Below are positions 1 to 5,664 of a stretch of DNA of 8,019 bases, in pieces. The number at the start of each line of letters is the position of its first letter. Within the stretch, counting starts at the first letter, position 1. The position numbers and the translations under genes are program-made. The DNA is from Nitrosopumilales archaeon (GTDB taxonomy: Archaea > Thermoproteota > Nitrososphaeria > Nitrososphaerales > Nitrosopumilaceae), in contig JAEHKQ010000099.1 in assembly GCA_016838795.1 (NCBI GenBank), positions 1-8,019 on the forward strand. Reading direction: 5' to 3'. Under the pieces are notes generated by a model. The model did no database searches. It was not told where the DNA came from and saw nothing but the letters and a program-made list of their open reading frames with translations.

Positions 1-1
1 C

Positions 2-868
2 AAAAAAATTCGTTCCTTAGGCTACAAAATTGAATCAAAACAAAAGCTTGGCTATAGACTGGTCAATAATACAAAGCAATTACTGCCATGGGAAATAACT
101 GATGGGCTAAATACCAAATTGGTTGGTAAACGAGTTTACTATTTTGATACAATAGATTCAACACAAAATTTTGCCATCAAGATTGCGCCGAATCCTATTG
201 AGAATGGTGTCGTGGTTATCTCTCAAAAACAAACTAGAGGAAGGGGAAGATTTGGTAGAAAGTGGTTATCTCCACAAGGTGGAATTTGGTTATCAATAGT
301 ACTCCATCCAACATTTGATATTTCAGTGACAACTCTATTTCCTATTGCAGCTTCTCTTGCATTAGCAAATGCAATTGAAAAAACATTTCAAATTGATTCT
401 AAATTAAAATGGCCAAATGATGTAACCATTAAAGGAAAAAAAGTTGCAGGGATGTTAGTTGACGCTTCTGTCGAATCAAACAAAATTGAATATCTTGTAT
501 TAGGGGTGGGAATAAATTTCCAAGTTAATCCCAAACAATTAGAAAAATCTCTTAAAAAAACTGAAAATTTTTACGGCATAACTAGTTTAATTGATAAAAA
601 TGAAAATCAAAGTCCAATTTTGCTTGTTCAAAACTTTCTTAATGAATTAGAAAATATTATTGAATTACTAAATAAAGAAAAAAGAAAAATTATCATAAAA
701 AATTGGACAAAAAAATCATCCAGTATTGGAAAAAATATTACAATTTCTACCTATAGCGGTAAGCTCAATGGAAAGGCCATCAAGTTAGATGATGATGGGG
801 CTTTAGTTATCAAAAATAACAAAAATACCCAAAGAATTCTTGCTGGAGATGTGATACACCCAACTTAG
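2..868 (+). CDS. birA: Biotin-protein ligase with N-terminal winged-helix end (BirA), 5' end cut
   Basis: This enzyme activates biotin with ATP and attaches it to a lysine of biotin-dependent carboxylases. The frame is open to the left edge, so the start is missing. A TTG at 119 is only an internal codon, because residues encoded before it (IRSLGYKIESKQ, then GYRL) look like the end of a winged-helix DNA-binding domain as in bifunctional BirA. The catalytic core shows the biotin/ATP loop GRGRFGRKW (239-265), KWPNDV (407-424) and the GMLVDAS strand. The C-terminus has the SH3-like domain ending in AGDVIHP. In ammonia-oxidising archaea the expected target is the biotin carrier of acetyl/propionyl-CoA carboxylase in the 3-hydroxypropionate/4-hydroxybutyrate cycle; that is family knowledge. 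The winged helix suggests it may also repress biotin genes, which is inference. It converges on the next gene with a 12-base gap. Confidence 0.93.
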   Translation, partial: KKIRSLGYKIESKQKLGYRLVNNTKQLLPWEITDGLNTKLVGKRVYYFDTIDSTQNFAIKIAPNPIENGVVVISQKQTRGRGRFGRKWLSPQGGIWLSIVLHPTFDISVTTLFPIAASLALANAIEKTFQIDSKLKWPNDVTIKGKKVAGMLVDASVESNKIEYLVLGVGINFQVNPKQLEKSLKKTENFYGITSLIDKNENQSPILLVQNFLNELENIIELLNKEKRKIIIKNWTKKSSSIGKNITISTYSGKLNGKAIKLDDDGALVIKNNKNTQRILAGDVIHPT

Positions 869-880
869 AAGATTAAAGGA

Positions 881-1225
881 TTAATGCTTTCGTTTTGTTG
901 ATTTTTTTCTCTTAGTGGATTTTTTTTTCTTAGTTTTTTTCCTAATAGGTTTTCTTTGAGATCTTTTTTTCACAGATTTTTTTAATTGATCTTGAATTTT
1001 GATAATTTTTGTTAATGTATTCTCAAGTTGTTTAGTATATTGATCATACGCTGTTAGTAATTCAGATTTTTTTTCACCAGTCTTTGTCAAAAAATCATTC
1101 GATCTTAGCAAATTGGTTAAATTAATTAATTCAGGTATTGGGTTTTGGTCGTCAGATAAAGCTGAAAGTTCGTTCTTCGTTTGTATGATCTTTCTTTTTA
1201 ATTCACCAATTGTTTTTGCAGCCAA
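881..1225 (-). CDS. Small coiled-coil protein with lysine-rich C-terminal tail, function unknown
   Basis: I do not recognise a named family for this 114-residue protein. Residues 4-80 are charged and mostly helical, with leucine/isoleucine spacing that suggests a coiled coil and a break near the NPIPE stretch. Residues 82-114 are almost entirely basic: about 21 of 33 are K or R, with a KKSTKR motif repeated near the end. That tail resembles histone H1-like or other nucleic-acid-binding tails, so binding to DNA or RNA is an inference, not a demonstrated role. The start is a TTG preceded by GGGGGA only two bases away; an in-frame TGA just upstream rules out a much longer protein. It converges on birA (12-base gap), and its tail codons give the T-runs downstream of birA. 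Confidence 0.72.
   Translation of the reverse strand: MAAKTIGELKRKIIQTKNELSALSDDQNPIPELINLTNLLRSNDFLTKTGEKKSELLTAYDQYTKQLENTLTKIIKIQDQLKKSVKKRSQRKPIRKKTKKKKSTKRKKSTKRKH
902..940 (+). terminator. Oligo-T tract, probable birA terminator
   Basis: Three T-runs (902-908, 920-928 and 934-940) begin 34 bases after the birA stop on the sense strand. Archaeal RNA polymerase terminates at such oligo-T tracts. On the opposite strand the same bases are the AAA/AAG lysine codons of the convergent gene's tail, so one stretch appears to serve both purposes. No strong hairpin was seen. Confidence 0.45.
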
Positions 1226-1256
1226 AATCCCCCAATAACTTCAAGCGCTTTTTTTG

Positions 1257-1264
1257 GATAAATC
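1257..1264 (-). promoter_or_regulatory. Possible TATA box for the lysine-rich-tail gene
   Basis: The minus strand reads GATTTATC here, centred about 35 bases upstream of the TTG at 1225. That would put transcription start near 1235 and leave a leader of about 10 nt carrying the GGGGGA ribosome-binding sequence. The match is weak and other AT-rich options exist nearby. Confidence 0.25.
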
Positions 1265-1330
1265 TTTTCTTATAACAGCAAAGATGTAAGGTTGTAAATA
1301 ATAGAAAAAACTCGAACAAATTAGGAATAA

Positions 1331-1338
1331 GATATAAC
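1331..1338 (+). promoter_or_regulatory. TATA box for the secreted metalloprotease gene
   Basis: GATATAAC is centred about 30 bases before the ATG at 1365. Archaeal TATA boxes sit about 25-27 bases upstream of transcription start, which predicts a leader of only a few nucleotides. No Shine-Dalgarno sequence is seen before this ATG, in line with a near-leaderless mRNA. Confidence 0.45.
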
Positions 1339-1364
1339 TAAAAACAAAATTCTCTGTATTCATA

Positions 1365-2792
1365 ATGAAAAAATCAATTATTTTGATGTTAATGATAATT
1401 ATGACTGCATTAAGCCCTTCCCAAATTTTCGCACAGGAAACGAATGATGTTCCTGAGATGTTTCAAGAAGCTAATGACCATTTTGCAAAAGGTGAGTACA
1501 ATGAGGCAGTAAAAATCTATGACGATGTTTTAGAAATTGTTCCAGATAATGTTTCTACTTTAAAGATGAAGGGAATTGCATTAAGCAATATGGGTTTTCA
1601 TGAAAAATCTCTCAAACAATTTTACAAAATCATTCAAAAAGAACCAGATAATGTGATTGCCCTTACTGGAATGGGGATTGGTTTTGGATATTTGGGTGAA
1701 TACCATGAAGCAAAACAATATTTCAAAAGAGCATTAGAGATTGATCCTGACAGTACTGTAATCAAAAATTATGATGACTTTATAGATTCAGTCATTACCA
1801 AGTATCCATACACACCTACTGAAAAACCCAAGCCGGTTATTGTTAAACCAGCAATCATACCTCTTTGGGTAAAAAATAATGCAAAGTGGTGGTCAGATGG
1901 AGGTATAAAAGACTCTGACTTTGTATCAGGAATTCAGTTTCTGATAAACGAGGGAATTATGCAGGTCCCTCCAACAACACCCGAGTCTTCATCTGATACG
2001 GCTAATCAGATTCCATCTTGGATAAAAAATAACGCCAAGTGGTGGGCTGAGGGAGGGATTTCTGATCAAGATTTTCTATCTGGCATTTATTTTATGATTC
2101 AAAATGGAATTATGATAATCAATATTGAAAAAAGTTTGGAAGAGATGGAAAAAGAAAGAAGTGCTGATTTTTGGTTATTTGAGAGATATCTTAGCGTTGT
2201 TTCAAAAAATGTAGCAAACGAAAAGCGCTATATTGAATTTCCAAATCCAAGCTTCGATGTAATTAAGAAATTTCTTAGAGATTATGTAATTTGGAATTTT
2301 GATGTGGAATCTGCCAATGCAGCGGCTAAATTTCCAGATCCTACCTATGAAATGGTAAATGGAACGTATATCATTCACTACAAAATTTATGTAAACAAAC
2401 AACCATCTGGTTTGCCATTAGACCATGTCGGTACTTTTGAAAATTCGTTACATTTTTGGCAAGAACAGGATTTTAATGTAAATAATCAAAAAGCAAAAGT
2501 AGATTTTTCCTACACAAATATGAAACATGAAGCTAATGTTTGGGTTACTTGGGTTGTTCGAGATTTAGGTGAAGGGGTCTTGGGGCATGCTCATTTAGGG
2601 AAAGGTGTGGTAGAAGTGGCGCTAGGAGATTATTCTTGTGATGGAAGTTTTCAATTGTATGACGTAAAAAGTGTTGAAACAATTATGACCCACGAGTTAG
2701 GACATTCTGTTGGACTTCAACATGACAATGATCCAAACAGTATCATGTTTCCTAACTTCAAACCAAGTCATGCCTATTGCTTACTGAATTAA
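1365..2792 (+). CDS. Secreted TPR protein with NNAKWW repeats and matrixin-like zinc metalloprotease domain
   Basis: This 475-residue protein is probably exported and proteolytic. Residues 1-23 form a signal peptide (basic MKKS, a hydrophobic core, likely cleavage after IFA). Residues 31-130 are three TPR units. A proline/lysine linker follows. Two copies of a repeat starting IPxW[VI]KNNAKWW lie at about 165-203 and 216-253; I know this repeat from thaumarchaeal exported proteins, with unknown function. The C-terminal domain, from about 330, carries HELGHSVGLQH at 443-453, the three-histidine zinc site with catalytic glutamate typical of matrixins (M10), and SIMFP at 459-463 as the Met-turn. 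An upstream GHAHLG (407-412) matches the conserved matrixin segment before the zinc site. The only two cysteines, C425 and C472, could form a disulfide. No C-terminal membrane anchor is seen. The substrate is unknown. The TPR and repeats may bind partners at the cell surface. Confidence 0.87.
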   Translation: MKKSIILMLMIIMTALSPSQIFAQETNDVPEMFQEANDHFAKGEYNEAVKIYDDVLEIVPDNVSTLKMKGIALSNMGFHEKSLKQFYKIIQKEPDNVIALTGMGIGFGYLGEYHEAKQYFKRALEIDPDSTVIKNYDDFIDSVITKYPYTPTEKPKPVIVKPAIIPLWVKNNAKWWSDGGIKDSDFVSGIQFLINEGIMQVPPTTPESSSDTANQIPSWIKNNAKWWAEGGISDQDFLSGIYFMIQNGIMIINIEKSLEEMEKERSADFWLFERYLSVVSKNVANEKRYIEFPNPSFDVIKKFLRDYVIWNFDVESANAAAKFPDPTYEMVNGTYIIHYKIYVNKQPSGLPLDHVGTFENSLHFWQEQDFNVNNQKAKVDFSYTNMKHEANVWVTWVVRDLGEGVLGHAHLGKGVVEVALGDYSCDGSFQLYDVKSVETIMTHELGHSVGLQHDNDPNSIMFPNFKPSHAYCLLN

Positions 2793-2885
2793 AAATTTTA
2801 CATGCTGATTTTGTATTGCACATTCCTAAAACTGATTAAATTAGCTTAACCTACACCCAAATCACCCTAAGATTTTTTGTAAAAT

Positions 2886-2894
2886 GATAATAAG
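2886..2894 (+). promoter_or_regulatory. Possible TATA box for TFB gene
   Basis: GATAATAAG is centred about 33 bases before the ATG at 2923, which would give a short leader. The 130-base gap also holds a T6 run at 2873-2878 that could end the upstream protease transcript. The box is degenerate, so the call is weak. Confidence 0.25.
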
Positions 2895-2906
2895 TCAATG
2901 TTTTGT

Positions 2907-2922
2907 GATTATCTAGATTATC
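2907..2922 (+). repeat. Tandem GATTATC repeat abutting the TFB start codon
   Basis: GATTATC occurs at 2907-2913 and again at 2916-2922, a 9-base period, ending exactly at the ATG of the TFB gene. The middle also reads as the palindrome ATCTAGAT. The position, between the likely TATA box and the start codon, would suit a repressor site, but in AT-rich DNA chance is also possible. Confidence 0.4.
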
Positions 2923-3834
2923 ATGATGCAAAATGCTGCAATCACAAAACAACGTTGTCCATCTTGTGGCAAAAGAAAGATCGTAACTGATGAAAACTCT
3001 GGTGAATTGTTTTGTGCTTTTTGTGGTTTTGTAATTAATGACAAAATAGAAGATACTGGCGCAGAGTGGAGATCATTTTCAAATGAAGAGTCTAATAGGA
3101 ATAGAGTAGGTGCAGGTACTTCATTAACCATGCATGACATGGGTCTTTCTACTGTTATTGGTGCAGCTAACAAAGATTCTACAGGAAAACCACTTTCGGC
3201 AAGCATGAGGAGCTCAATTGAAAGACTACGAACTTGGGACAGTAGAACACAAGCTCATTCTTCTTCGGACAGAAACCTAAGACAAGCTTTGAATGAAATG
3301 GACAAATTAAAAGATAAGCTTGCACTCGCTGATGCGGTAATTGAAAAGGCAGCATATATTTACAGAAAGGCAATGGAGAAAAAATTAGTTAGAGGCAGAT
3401 CAATTCAAGGTCTTGTTGCAGCATGTTTGTATGCTGCATGTAGAAACACAGAAACGCCACGAACTCTTGATGACGTTGCAAAAGGAATTAACATTAGGAG
3501 AAAAGATGTTGCTAGATGTTATCGTTTACTTTATAGAGAATTAGAATTCAAAATGCCTGTTGTTGATCCTGTTAAAGTAGTTTCTAGAATTGCAAGCATT
3601 GTTGAACTAAGTGAAAAAAGTAAAAGAAAAGCGGTCGATATTTTAAATCAGGCGAAAAAAATTGGGATTGTTGCTGGAAAAGATCCAATGGGAATGGCGG
3701 CAGCCGCACTTTATATTGCTTGTATAGCTTCTGGCGAAGTAAAATCTCAGAAACAGATCTCAATCGCATCTGGTGTTACTGAAGTTACTATAAGAAACAG
3801 ATGTGCCGGATTAAGAAAAATGCTTCAAGATTAG
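2923..3834 (+). CDS. tfb: Transcription initiation factor B (TFB, archaeal TFIIB)
   Basis: TFB binds the TBP-TATA complex and the BRE and recruits RNA polymerase. This 303-residue protein has the full layout. An N-terminal zinc ribbon uses C12, C15, C31 and C34. The B-reader/linker region follows (GAEWRSF, then the RNRVGAG stretch). Cyclin repeat 1 spans about 117-210 and contains the QGLVAACLYAACR helix; cyclin repeat 2 spans about 213-303 and ends in the helix-turn-helix (VTEVTIRNRCAGLRKML) that contacts the BRE. Nothing essential appears missing. Two ATGs stand in tandem at the start; I take the first. Ammonia-oxidising archaea usually carry several TFB paralogues, so this could be a general or a specialised one. 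The window cannot tell which. It converges on a membrane-protein gene with an 8-base gap, so the two transcripts probably overlap. Confidence 0.96.
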   Translation: MMQNAAITKQRCPSCGKRKIVTDENSGELFCAFCGFVINDKIEDTGAEWRSFSNEESNRNRVGAGTSLTMHDMGLSTVIGAANKDSTGKPLSASMRSSIERLRTWDSRTQAHSSSDRNLRQALNEMDKLKDKLALADAVIEKAAYIYRKAMEKKLVRGRSIQGLVAACLYAACRNTETPRTLDDVAKGINIRRKDVARCYRLLYRELEFKMPVVDPVKVVSRIASIVELSEKSKRKAVDILNQAKKIGIVAGKDPMGMAAAALYIACIASGEVKSQKQISIASGVTEVTIRNRCAGLRKMLQD

Positions 3835-3842
3835 AAAATCTG

Positions 3843-4400
3843 TTATTCAAATTCTGGCAGGACATCTGTTTCTTGTCGTCTGGTTACCAGAAATATTCCA
3901 ATTGTAAATCCGACCTGATAAAATGCATACATCAGAATTTGAAAAACTGTAGGTACAAAATCTGTAAATCGGCCAATTCCAGCTACTAGTACTGTAATCA
4001 CACTAACAGTGAATACGAAATAACGAGCTGGTTTTGATAATTCAGCAGACCGTAAAAACAGTATAATCGTAATAGAGATAAACATTACAACAATCGTTAC
4101 AAACCCGGCATTAAGCCCTAAGACATTAATCAAAAGCGTAAAGCCTTCCTCAATGGTTGTGGGGACTGTGAAATTGGTAATTGTGAGTTTATCAGGCACT
4201 GCAAATTTCAACACGCTTGCCAAAGCATTGAAAGCAAAAAGTAGCAGAAGGGTAAAAGAAACGATTCTTGCATGGCGTTTTAGTGCAGGAAATCTTTTTC
4301 GAATACCTCTACCCAAAATTGAACCTTGTAAAATCCCAACACTCACCACAACAGCAAATGAGATAAGGAAATTTTCTTCTGCAATTTCAAATAGATTCAT
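3843..4400 (-). CDS. Five-helix integral membrane protein, function unknown
   Basis: I do not recognise a named family for this 185-residue protein. Its hydrophobic stretches suggest five membrane helices, at roughly 11-30, 46-66, 86-115, 126-146 and 152-174; the third is long enough to hide a sixth. A basic loop (RGIRKRFPALKRHAR) between helices 1 and 2 would be cytoplasmic by the positive-inside rule. The C-terminal tail is polar and acidic. No transporter signature, catalytic motif or metal-binding histidine cluster was seen. The ATG at 4400 has a TATA-like box about 33 bases upstream and no ribosome-binding site. It converges on TFB, which does not imply a shared function. It is probably a lineage-specific conserved protein; that is inference. 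Confidence 0.8.
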   Translation of the reverse strand: MNLFEIAEENFLISFAVVVSVGILQGSILGRGIRKRFPALKRHARIVSFTLLLLFAFNALASVLKFAVPDKLTITNFTVPTTIEEGFTLLINVLGLNAGFVTIVVMFISITIILFLRSAELSKPARYFVFTVSVITVLVAGIGRFTDFVPTVFQILMYAFYQVGFTIGIFLVTRRQETDVLPEFE

Positions 4401-4428
4401 TGGAATATGGTTGAGTTAAAACAGATTC

Positions 4429-4438
4429 TAATTAATTT
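4429..4438 (-). promoter_or_regulatory. Possible TATA box for the membrane-protein gene
   Basis: The minus strand reads AAATTAATTA, centred about 33 bases upstream of the ATG at 4400. This fits a short-leader archaeal transcript. The sequence is generally AT-rich here, so confidence is limited. Confidence 0.35.
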
Positions 4439-4439
4439 G

Positions 4440-4642
4440 AAAGATCACTATATTTTATCATTTAATCTTCCAATTTGAATTAGATTAGGAAAAAATGTTT
4501 TAAAAGAATGATCAAATTGTGAATAGGTTCGATTGTTTCCCCAAGTGCTGTTCATTGGATTTTTTTTCTTGCCTCCTCAGTCCCTGAATCGAGCCATCAT
4601 ACATTTCACATAAAGAGATTTTCGTGAAAGGTTAGAAATTTT
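4440..4642. other. Intergenic region without a defended gene; possible small RNA end
   Basis: The gap from 4401 to 4642 has no convincing reading frame on either strand. It contains a TATA-like CTATATTTTATC at about 4449-4460 on the plus strand and, roughly 100 bases later, a T-run at 4560-4567 that could end a plus-strand transcript. A TTTCAC/GTGAAA inverted repeat (4604-4609 and 4624-4629, 14-base loop) lies near the end of the following minus-strand gene and could be part of its 3' region. No tRNA fold was found. Confidence 0.3.
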
Positions 4643-5035
4643 TTAAAATGTTTTGGTGTGGTCTTCTCTCAGATCTTTGATTAAATCCATTATGGCAAAA
4701 GCAATTTTTGAGAAATCGATTTCGCGTTCCCCTGAGGCCAACAATACATCATCATCAGCTAATGGAAAACTCATGATGATTACTTTATCTCGATACGACA
4801 TGGCAAAATGAACATGCCCAAACTCTTTATCAAAATCACGACGCATTCTAACTCGAAGCGCTAATTCCATGAACATCATCTCATCCTGTTTTGTTTCTTC
4901 GAGAGACTTGAGACCCTCCTTCATTCCACCGGCAGTGAGGTGTCCTCTGTTGTTAATTATTCTAGCAGAACGCATTTTTGGGTCTAATTGCATGATTTTT
5001 TGACAAATTTTTTCCAATTCCGCGACACTAGTCAT
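4643..5035 (-). CDS. Small conserved archaeal protein, possibly roadblock/LC7-like
   Basis: This 130-residue soluble protein has the look of a widespread thaumarchaeal family: an N-terminal helix (ELEKICQKIMQLDPKMRSA), then RIINNRGHLTAGGMKEGL, then EMMFMELALRVRMRRDFDKEFG, a strand VIIMSFPLADD, and a C-terminal helix. From memory it may belong to a domain of unknown function (DUF6659), but I cannot confirm the number. The order 'interior strand, G-x-L-x-x-G-G turn, helix, strand, helix' recalls roadblock/LC7 proteins, which often partner small GTPases; that is inference only. It diverges from phaE and its ATG is about 27 bases from the same TATA-like box, so the two could be co-regulated. Members of this family are often multi-copy, and a role in PHA metabolism is not shown. 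Confidence 0.8.
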   Translation of the reverse strand: MTSVAELEKICQKIMQLDPKMRSARIINNRGHLTAGGMKEGLKSLEETKQDEMMFMELALRVRMRRDFDKEFGHVHFAMSYRDKVIIMSFPLADDDVLLASGEREIDFSKIAFAIMDLIKDLREDHTKTF

Positions 5036-5046
5036 CGTTAAACATC

Positions 5047-5082
5047 TACTAGGGATCTATTTATTGCGATCTGTTATACTAG
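5047..5082 (+). repeat. TACTAG direct repeats flanking the shared promoter
   Basis: TACTAG occurs at 5047-5052 and again at 5077-5082, 30 bases apart (about three helical turns), one on each side of the TATA-like box. Two sites on the same DNA face could bind a regulator, but six bases is short and chance is possible. Confidence 0.3.
5058..5065. promoter_or_regulatory. TATA-like box shared by two divergent leaderless starts
   Basis: TATTTATT (AATAAATA on the minus strand) is centred at 5061.5. The minus-strand ATG at 5035 is about 27 bases away and the plus-strand GTG at 5089 is about 27 bases away on the other side. Each distance is what archaeal leaderless initiation needs. No other good TATA lies at the right distance for either gene; GTTATAC at 5073-5079 is too close to phaE. 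Confidence 0.5.
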
Positions 5083-5088
5083 AATGTT

Positions 5089-5664
5089 GTGAAAACTGAA
5101 TCAACTCAGAATGTTGCTGAGTATTACAAACATCTTTCCTTGTTTTGGACTGACTTGATACACTTGATGTCAACAAAACCTCAAGCACTGACATCGGTTG
5201 GTCCAATGAGAAATTTTGCTGAAAATTCTAAAAAAATTGCTGCTCAGTTAATTGATGCAAATGAAGACCTGATGGAATTCAACAAGCACTTGACCAAATA
5301 CTACAAGCAATTAACTGATACTTGGATGGAATCACAAAAGAAGGTTAACTTTAAAGCTCCTGAAATTCCAAATGACACAGAACAATACGAGGCATACAAA
5401 CGCGTCTGGATTGATATCTTTGATAATGACTTTACAGAATTATTTGATTCTGAAAAGTTTGGAGAAAATTATGGAAAACTCGTTGCAAATGAATTAGAAT
5501 TAACTAAACACTGGAATAGTATCATGAATGTAATGTTGAAATCTGCAAATCTTCCAAACAAGGAAGAGTTGGATGAGGTATACAAAGAGTTACATTTCTT
5601 ACGAAAACGAATTTCAAAGCTTGAATCAGAAGCACACAAAAAGGTGAAGAGGACTGGCGAGTGA
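5089..5664 (+). CDS. phaE: PHA synthase class III subunit PhaE, short archaeal type
   Basis: PhaE is the non-catalytic partner of PhaC in class III polyhydroxyalkanoate synthases and is needed for activity. This 191-residue protein is helical and rich in Phe, Tyr and Trp, and ends with the segment that identifies the family: LPNKEELDEVYKELHFLRKR at about 155-174, followed by a heptad pattern, matching the PhaE C-terminal motif. It is much shorter than bacterial PhaE (about 350 residues) and similar to haloarchaeal PhaE (about 180), from family knowledge. The start is GTG; an ATG five bases upstream is out of frame and stops at once. A TATA-like box about 27 bases upstream suggests a leaderless mRNA. 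phaC follows directly and overlaps its end in frame +2, so the two are one operon, as expected for a two-subunit enzyme. Confidence 0.88.
   Translation: MKTESTQNVAEYYKHLSLFWTDLIHLMSTKPQALTSVGPMRNFAENSKKIAAQLIDANEDLMEFNKHLTKYYKQLTDTWMESQKKVNFKAPEIPNDTEQYEAYKRVWIDIFDNDFTELFDSEKFGENYGKLVANELELTKHWNSIMNVMLKSANLPNKEELDEVYKELHFLRKRISKLESEAHKKVKRTGE
5641..5647 (+). promoter_or_regulatory. Ribosome-binding site inside phaE for phaC
   Basis: AAGGTGA, within the last codons of phaE, matches the archaeal anti-Shine-Dalgarno sequence. It lies 6 bases before the in-frame CTG at 5654 and 13 before the GTG at 5661. It supports a phaC start overlapping the end of phaE and argues against the TTG at 5810. Confidence 0.5.

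Noticed and set aside
2202..2402. Minus-strand open frame of 66 codons
   Set aside because: It lies wholly inside the metalloprotease gene and shows no recognisable protein character.
2913..3373. Minus-strand open frames opposite the TFB gene
   Set aside because: They are shadows of the strongly supported TFB coding sequence.
4153..4419. Plus-strand open frame of 88 codons
   Set aside because: It is antisense to the membrane protein, whose hydrophobic helices are clear; the frame has no domain-like features.
4527..4545. tRNA-like GGTTCGATT
   Set aside because: The flanking bases do not form a T-arm and no acceptor stem or anticodon arm can be built.
4575..4602. C/D-box RNA-like ATGATGG and CTGA on the minus strand
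   Set aside because: The C box is imperfect and no convincing internal C'/D' pair or closing stem was found.
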